Assembly: GCF_029852145.1 (NCBI RefSeq)
Contig: NC_079969.1
Span: forward strand, 23,490,459 to 23,554,458
Source: Microplitis mediator
Lineage: Eukaryota > Arthropoda > Insecta > Hymenoptera > Braconidae
Length of the DNA stretch: 64,000 bases
Direction of reading: 5' to 3'
The translations under genes were made by a program, and so were the position numbers. Positions within the stretch are counted from its first letter, which is position 1; each line of letters starts with the position of its first letter. Positions 58,390 through 64,000 of this stretch are shown here, piece by piece. The notes under the pieces are model-generated. The model had not been told where the DNA came from and did not search any database. It was given only the letters and a program-made list of their open reading frames with translations.

Positions 58390-59035
58390 CAATCCTACAA
58401 TTCTGCTTCAATGATAATAAATCAGCAATCAGACCCATTAAATCCGGCCCAAGTTCATCAGCAACCACCGACACTGTCTACAGCCTCATCAACAAATCAA
58501 TCGTTGCAAGACGGTTCTTGATTTTATTTTTATCATCAATAATAAATAATAAGTGTGTTTAAAGTTGCTTACAATTACAATATATTTAAATTATTACTAT
58601 AAATAATTAATCTTCAAGATTAACAAAATTTTAGGCCTGGAATGCTGATTTTAGACGATACGATTACAGCTCTCTTCCCAACTCTCTACTACTAAATGAG
58701 TATGTGTTACTCGATCTTTAAATTAACCTACGACAATTAAATCATTGTATTCTATTTTCACTCGATAATATTCTATTTTAATTAATAATTAATTATTCAA
58801 TTTTTTTATGAGTGTAAATGAAGCAGACATCAGACAATTATAAAATAATAAATAAGTAGAGTAAATAATTAAAAAAAAAATATTTTAAAAAAATGCACTC
58901 ATTAATTTGAAAATTTTTTAAATGCGCATTTTTTAAAAATTTTATTTTATTAATTATTTACTCTATTTATTTATAATTAAGGCCAGGATTTTTTCCTTAA
59001 TTTAAAAATGTAACGATTAATAATTGATGATGTCA
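58390..59035 (+). other. trc: trc 3' UTR and downstream flank
   Basis: About 150 bases of mixed sequence follow the stop, then AT-rich DNA. An inverted repeat, AAATAAGTAGAGTAAATAAT and ATTATTTACTCTATTTATTT, spans about 58,850-58,975. The true 3' end cannot be fixed. Confidence 0.5.
58541..58546 (+). terminator. trc: Candidate poly(A) signal AATAAA for trc
   Basis: First AATAAA after the stop codon, 152 bases downstream, followed by TGTGTTT (58,554-58,560), a U/GU-rich element. Other AATAAA words lie further on, so longer 3' UTRs are possible. Confidence 0.45.
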
Positions 59036-59548
59036 AACTTTTGATATTACGGCGAAAATATTGGTCGTAAAGAAAAGTTTTTCAAGTAAAAGTTGTTCAA
59101 AATTTAATTTTCTAAAAAAAGTGTCTCTTATAATTTTTCCTTAGGATTAATAAGGAAGCCGTAATTTCAAAATTAAGATTTTCATAATTAACAAAAATTT
59201 GAATCATTCATTATGAATTTTAATTTCGGAATTACAGTGAAAATATTGGTTGTATAGAAAAATTTTTCGAGTAAAAGTTGTTCAAAATTCAATTTTCTAA
59301 AGAAAATGCCTCTTATAATTTTTCCTTAGGATTAATACCGAAGCCGTAATTTCAAAATTAAGATTTTCATAATTAACAAAAATTTGAATCATTCATTATG
59401 AATCTTAATTTTAGAATTACGGTGAAAATATTGGTCGTATAAGAAAATCATAATAGACATTTTTTTAGAAAATTAAATTTCCTACAACTTTTGTTTAAAA
59501 AATTTTTTTCTAAGACGAATATTTTCGCCGGAATATTAAATATTTGAA
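59036..59548. repeat. 185-bp tandem repeat ending in an inverted arm
   Basis: The phrase GGCGAAAATATTGGTCGT (with small changes) recurs at 59,051, 59,236 and 59,421, a period of 185 bp. CTTATAATTTTTCCTTAGGA and CCGTAATTTCAAAATTAAGA are repeated in each unit. The block ends at about 59,510-59,548 with an inverted version (AAGACGAATATTTTCGCCGG), so the whole may be a foldback element with a tandemly amplified left arm. Confidence 0.75.
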
Positions 59549-60237
59549 CCATTCATTTCAACATTAAGGCGAAAGTCTTGTCCCTATTTATAATTTTAAA
59601 TTTGACGTCTGCTACTCATAATCAATTTTTTTTTATCATTTTTTGTTACTAGTAAAATTTTTTTCTAACGGAATTTAAATATCATGTGATAATTGGCTGA
59701 CGCTAGATAATTTTTATATCATTTTTTAATTTTTATTTATTAAACCTCACTATTTATATACATTTTTTTTTTTATTTTAGATTTATTAGTTTGCCATTTA
59801 CGTAACGATATTTTACTGTATTGTATTAGATGATTATTATTTTTTTTGTACAGTGACTTTAATTACACGATTAAATTAATTACAAGTTATTTAATTTATT
59901 TAAATGATATTGGGAAAATTAATAATTGAAATAGAATATAATTATTGTGATTTTATTATTTTATATTTTTTTTTAACGCTCAAAATTTCCAATTCTGCCT
60001 CGCGAGCGTTTTAACGTGCCTCGTTATATGCCAAGTTTGAAAAATTTAAATAATTAATAGTCACGATGCGGAAAAAAAATATTTTTATTTATTTATTTAT
60101 GGTCATTATAATTTTCTTTTTCTTCTTATAAAAATCAATCTATTAAAAGTATAAATATTTTTTAAAAATTTCTGTTACTTTTAATTACAAAAAAAAAGTT
60201 TTTTCAAAAATTCTAAACTTCGCAAAAAAAAAATTAC
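59549..60237. other. No gene seen
   Basis: AT-rich downstream DNA with homopolymers. Confidence 0.3.
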
Positions 60238-61036
60238 TAAAAAGTTCGCAGTGAAATTTTTAAACTTGAGACAGATTTTAACTTTGAGTAAAACTTTTGT
60301 AATTTTGATAGAAAAAAAAAAAGTATCTAGGATTTTATATGAGCAAATTTAAAAAAAAAAAAAGAACTTGTTTTAATACATTTTACCCTGGCTCCGAAAA
60401 AGTTAAAGTACATGATCCTGAAGTTAACCGACGTCTAATAATTTTTGGATTTTTTTCAAAACGATAAATTATGAAAAAAAAAATATTTAAAAAAATTGCA
60501 CTTATAGTTTTTTTAATTTTCTACATGTGTATATTTTTAGTTTTTTTTTCTTCAAATTTAATTGTTCAAAAAAAAACTCCAAAAACTTTTAGTTGCCTGC
60601 TAACTTCAAGATAATTAAAAAACCTCAAATTTTGAATTTTTTATTAACGGGTTTTGATTCTTATGAAGCTATTGGCTTTTAATGGGAATTTTTTCTGAAC
60701 GAGGTTAAGATTAAGAAAAATGGGGCATAATTTTATTTTCATTGCCACTCGTTTTGTAGAATAAGTCTACAATATGAATAGCAAAAAAAAATTTATACAC
60801 TTGTGGTTTTAAACTTGATGACGAAAGCCAAATTTTTCTTTTAATTTTTAGCTTCGAAATAAGTTTTCAAAAAAATTGGTTATAAAAAAAAATTATACGC
60901 CCTTATGACTTCACATACAAATATATATATAAAGTCCTAGATAAACGTTTTTTTATTACTATAAAAATTACAAAAGTTCAAAAAAAATTCTAATCTGTCT
61001 CAAATTTAGAATTCTACTTATCGAACTTTTTTTGAA
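60238..61036. mobile_element. GAGACAGA-arm foldback element, second copy
   Basis: The left arm (AAAAAGTTCGCAGTGAAATT, TTTAAACTTGAGACAGATTT, AGTATCTAGGATTTTATATG) pairs with the right arm (TATATAAAGTCCTAGATAAA, AATCTGTCTCAAATTTAGAA, TTCTACTTATCGAACTTTTT). It is related to 36,341-36,775. The solo arm at 60,412-60,615 lies inside. Confidence 0.7.
60412..60615 (-). repeat. Solo arm of the GACGTCTAATAATTT family
   Basis: GATCCTGAAGTTAACCGACG, TCTAATAATTTTTGG, ATTTTCTACATGTGTATATT and TTTTAGTTGCCTGCTAACTT match the minus-strand reading of the 5,771 array. It is nested in the preceding element. Confidence 0.8.
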
Positions 61037-62076
61037 TTTATTTTTATGAAAATTTATGACATAAATAGTAATATATATGACTTATTATATTACGTAGTCA
61101 TATATTTAAAAAAAAAAAGTAAAATAAATTTTTTCCGTACGTGGGTGGGGGAATGGCAACACAAATTTAAAATAAAATTGCAAATAAATATATACTAATA
61201 AATAAATAAATAAATGAAAAAAAATATATATATTCAAATAAAAATATAAAAATTAGTTTCATACAATTTTGCCAGCATTTACTTAAAATATCAATAAAAT
61301 ACAAAATATAAATATTCGTATCGCGTAAAATTTTTCAGAATATAGTTTCGTAATGAGTAAACAACTGACTAGATTAATAAATAATAATTATATAACAAAA
61401 AAAAAAAAAGTTGAATTTCAAACAGAGTAAAGTTCTGCAGTTAAAGTAAATAAAGTTATAAAATAAACTATTTTCTGCATTAAAAATAATAATAATTATA
61501 AATAAAAATGCATACGACAGCGTAGATTGTAGGGTAAAAAAAAAATTTTGTTAGTATCCCGCTATCGTATTACAAAATAAAACTAATAATAAATAAAATA
61601 ATCGTTTTAACGTCCATGTACTGATTATAGATTTAAAATAATTATTAGATTAAATAAAAATAGTAAGATGATAAAGAGAGAATAAATTATTTCATCGCAA
61701 TTTATTTATCTATTCAGAGAATAAATCTAGATAAAAAAAAAGTAAATAAATAAATTAACCACAATAGTCACGAGATGCCTTTGCCGCGTAAATTTTCATA
61801 AATAAATTGCAGTGCAGTAAAGGATTTTTTTTTTAATTCAGTGGAATTTAATGTCTGAAATTTTATGATTTCAAATTTTTAGAATATTTTATTTCATGTA
61901 AAATTTTCTTTTTATTTCGTTAAATTTTTTATGATAGACACGTAGTTTTTTTGGGGAAAAAAAAATTCAAAATTTATCAATTTCATTTTTTTTTTATGAC
62001 GGATTTGTATCAGTTGATATTTTTATGGAAATGGGAAAACTTAAATTATTATGAGTATTTTGTTAGATAAATTTTG
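61037..62076. other. No gene seen
   Basis: Very AT-rich with A and T runs and TAAATAAATAAA repeats at 61,199-61,220. Confidence 0.3.
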
Positions 62077-63014
62077 GGGGTGTGCGAATAGTTTGAATAT
62101 ACGAATTATTTGTATCGAATCGAATCGAATAATTCAAAATTTTTCAAATGTTTGAAACTTCGAATTATTCGTAAATTCTCTGGGAATAATTCCAAAATTT
62201 TCTTTAGAACGACTTAAAATTGTAAAAGTTTCTCGAATTATTCGAAAACTTATAAATAATTCAAATATGACGAGAAGATTCAAATTATTCGAAAAGATTC
62301 GTATGATTCGAAATGTCAAATTATTCAAAAACTTATGAATTATTAAAAAAGATTCGAATATTACGAGAAGGTTCGAATTATTCGAAGTGTCAAATTATTC
62401 GAAGTGTCAAATTATCTGAAAACTTACGAATTATACGAGAAGTTTTGAATTATTAAAAACTCGAATAATTTGAAAAGATTCGAATTATTCGAAGGGTCAA
62501 ATTATCTGAAAACTTTCGAATTATACAAGAAGTTTTGAATCATTGAAAACTCACGAATAATTTGAAAAGATTCAAATACTACGAGAAAATTCGAATTATT
62601 TAAAAAGTGTCAAATTATTCGAAGTGTCAAATTATCTGAAAACTTACGAATTATACGAGAAGTTTTCAATTATTGAAAACTCTCGAATAATTTTAAAAGA
62701 TTTGAATACTATGAGAAAATTCTAATTATTCGAAAACTGTCAAATTATTCGAAGTGTCAAATTATCTGAAAACTTACGAATTATACGAGAAGTTTTGAAT
62801 TATTGAACACCTCGAATAATTTGAAAAGATTCGAATACTACAAAAAAATTCTAATTATTCAAAAGGTATCAAATTATTCAAAGTGTCAAATTTTTTTGAA
62901 GTGTCAAATAATCCGAAAACTTACGAATAATTTAAAAATTATCGAATATTTCAGAAATTCGATTCCAAATTCGAATCAAATATCACTATTCGATTCGAAC
63001 CTGATTCGCACACT
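62077..63014. mobile_element. GTGTGCGAATA-family element, copy 3 (~940 bp)
   Basis: GGGTGTGCGAATAGTTTGAA at the left pairs with TTCGAACCTGATTCGCACAC at the right. The interior is a ~110-120 bp quasi-tandem repeat of TCGAAGTGTCAAATTATC, CGAATTATACGAGAAGTTTT and AATAATTTGAAAAGATTCGA words. Longer than copies 1 and 2 because of this internal amplification. The open frames inside are not genes. Confidence 0.8.
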
Positions 63015-63705
63015 TAGTAAATAACGCAATTTATTTTTACATAAATTAATTTGTTTTTCACCCGAAAAAAAAAAATTCTCTATATTTACTATCCGATTTT
63101 TTTTTTTCAAAAAAACTAAGTGTCGTTCGAAGTGAACAATTATCTGCATAAATATACTCGCCGAATAAAAATTAATTGCGGCACGAGTGACACAACAATA
63201 AATAATTAAGTCACCCAATAAAAAATATCCATTGAATAAAAAAAAAAAAAAACTTAATAATAATTACAAATATCGTTTTTTCCCCCGCCCCTAGACGCCT
63301 GTCATTAATATACTCAATAACCCCAATCGTATCGTATCATAAGCAGAATTGGAAGAAGCTAATTAACAGCATAATTAATAAAACTAAATATTAATAAACG
63401 TTATGTATAAAACCGTAAAGAACAAAATCTGATTGAGACAAAATAATAAATGATTATTATTATTAATTTAAATAAATAAATAAAATGATAAATAATAATA
63501 ATAGTAATGAGTGCATTCGAGGTGTTATCCTTGGAATATGTGATATATACTATCGAATCGATGACGTATAAGACATTTCTCTTATTGAAATATCGTTAAA
63601 GTATTAATCGATCGACGTTAAATTTATTTTAGTAACGTAAATAAATTTTAATTAATTATTTAATTAAATAAAAGAAACGTAATGAATTTTACGGGGACGT
63701 CGTTT
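63015..63705. other. No gene seen
   Basis: AT-rich. The minus-strand frame at 62,976-63,218 overlaps the preceding element and is unsupported. Confidence 0.3.
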
Positions 63706-63985
63706 CCCATGACTAAAATATATAAAAAATATATATAAAATATGTATTTTTAATTGCTAACTTATAGCCGAATTTCGTACATATATCAGAATTTTAGAAT
63801 ATATAAAAAATACATGTATGAAAATATATATAAAAAATATAGTATACACATATATATTTTTTTTGTATATTTTCATACATTTTTTTATATACTCTAAAAT
63901 ATATATGAAATTCGGCTATATATTAACTATCAAAAATCCATCTCTTATATACATTTTATATATATTTATATATTTTTTTCATGGG
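63706..63985. mobile_element. CCCATGA-ended, ATATAT-rich foldback element
   Basis: CCCATGACTAAAATATATAA at the left and ATATATATTTTTTTCATGGG-like sequence at the right pair. An inner pair, CCGAATTTCGTACATATATC and ATATATGAAATTCGGCTATA, confirms the foldback. It resembles the ATATATG elements at 26,952 and 47,375 in style and in the CCC-ATGA end. Confidence 0.65.
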
Positions 63986-64000
63986 CGCATACTCGTAGCC

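Noticed and set aside
62803..63024. 73-residue frame rich in Asn/Lys/Ile
   Set aside because: Lies in the GTGTGCGAATA element and repeats its AT-rich words.

Overview
The window is AT-rich animal nuclear DNA with long homopolymer and (AT)n runs, GT-AG introns and a very dense load of short inverted-repeat transposons. The one gene that can be read with certainty is tricornered (trc), the NDR-family kinase (STK38/STK38L orthologue). Its protein sequence and split structure point to an insect. A hymenopteran, perhaps a parasitoid wasp, is my inference from the look of the protein ends and the AT-rich, MITE-rich DNA; I cannot prove the order.

Layout: 1-46,700 is mostly non-coding. Near the left edge (919-1,540) there is an open frame with a poly-asparagine stretch that looks like the first coding exon of an unrecognised protein or of a long trc isoform. 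The rest is a mosaic of foldback/MITE insertions, one LINE 3' end, one tRNA-derived SINE relic, a ~195-bp tandem array and unique AT-rich DNA. A GC/CpG-richer segment at about 41,930-43,560 is a possible promoter/5' leader region. A second possible alternative first exon lies at 46,843-46,873.

trc occupies 49,136-58,389 on the + strand: nine coding exons encode 464 residues, with the complete AGC-kinase motif set, the basic auto-inhibitory insert, the activation-loop Ser and the hydrophobic-motif Thr. Several of its introns carry foldback transposons, some nested inside each other. 58,390-64,000 is the 3' UTR and downstream flank, again full of inverted-repeat elements.

The most interesting non-genic content is the transposon ecology. 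(1) A 181-234 bp family is present three times, each copy with its own 8-bp target duplication; two copies sit cleanly inside other repeats. (2) A set of foldback elements shares short CCCG-type ends (CCCGGGTC, CCCGAGTC, CCCGTATG, CCCGACTAG, CCCGTGTA) but has unrelated interiors, often built from one short word repeated on both strands. (3) A tRNA-SINE is split by two different elements, one with a TTAA target. (4) The arm of one foldback element has been amplified into a tandem array. (5) A hammerhead-ribozyme-like motif lies on the minus strand near 31,670. Coordinates of element ends were read by eye and may be off by a few bases.
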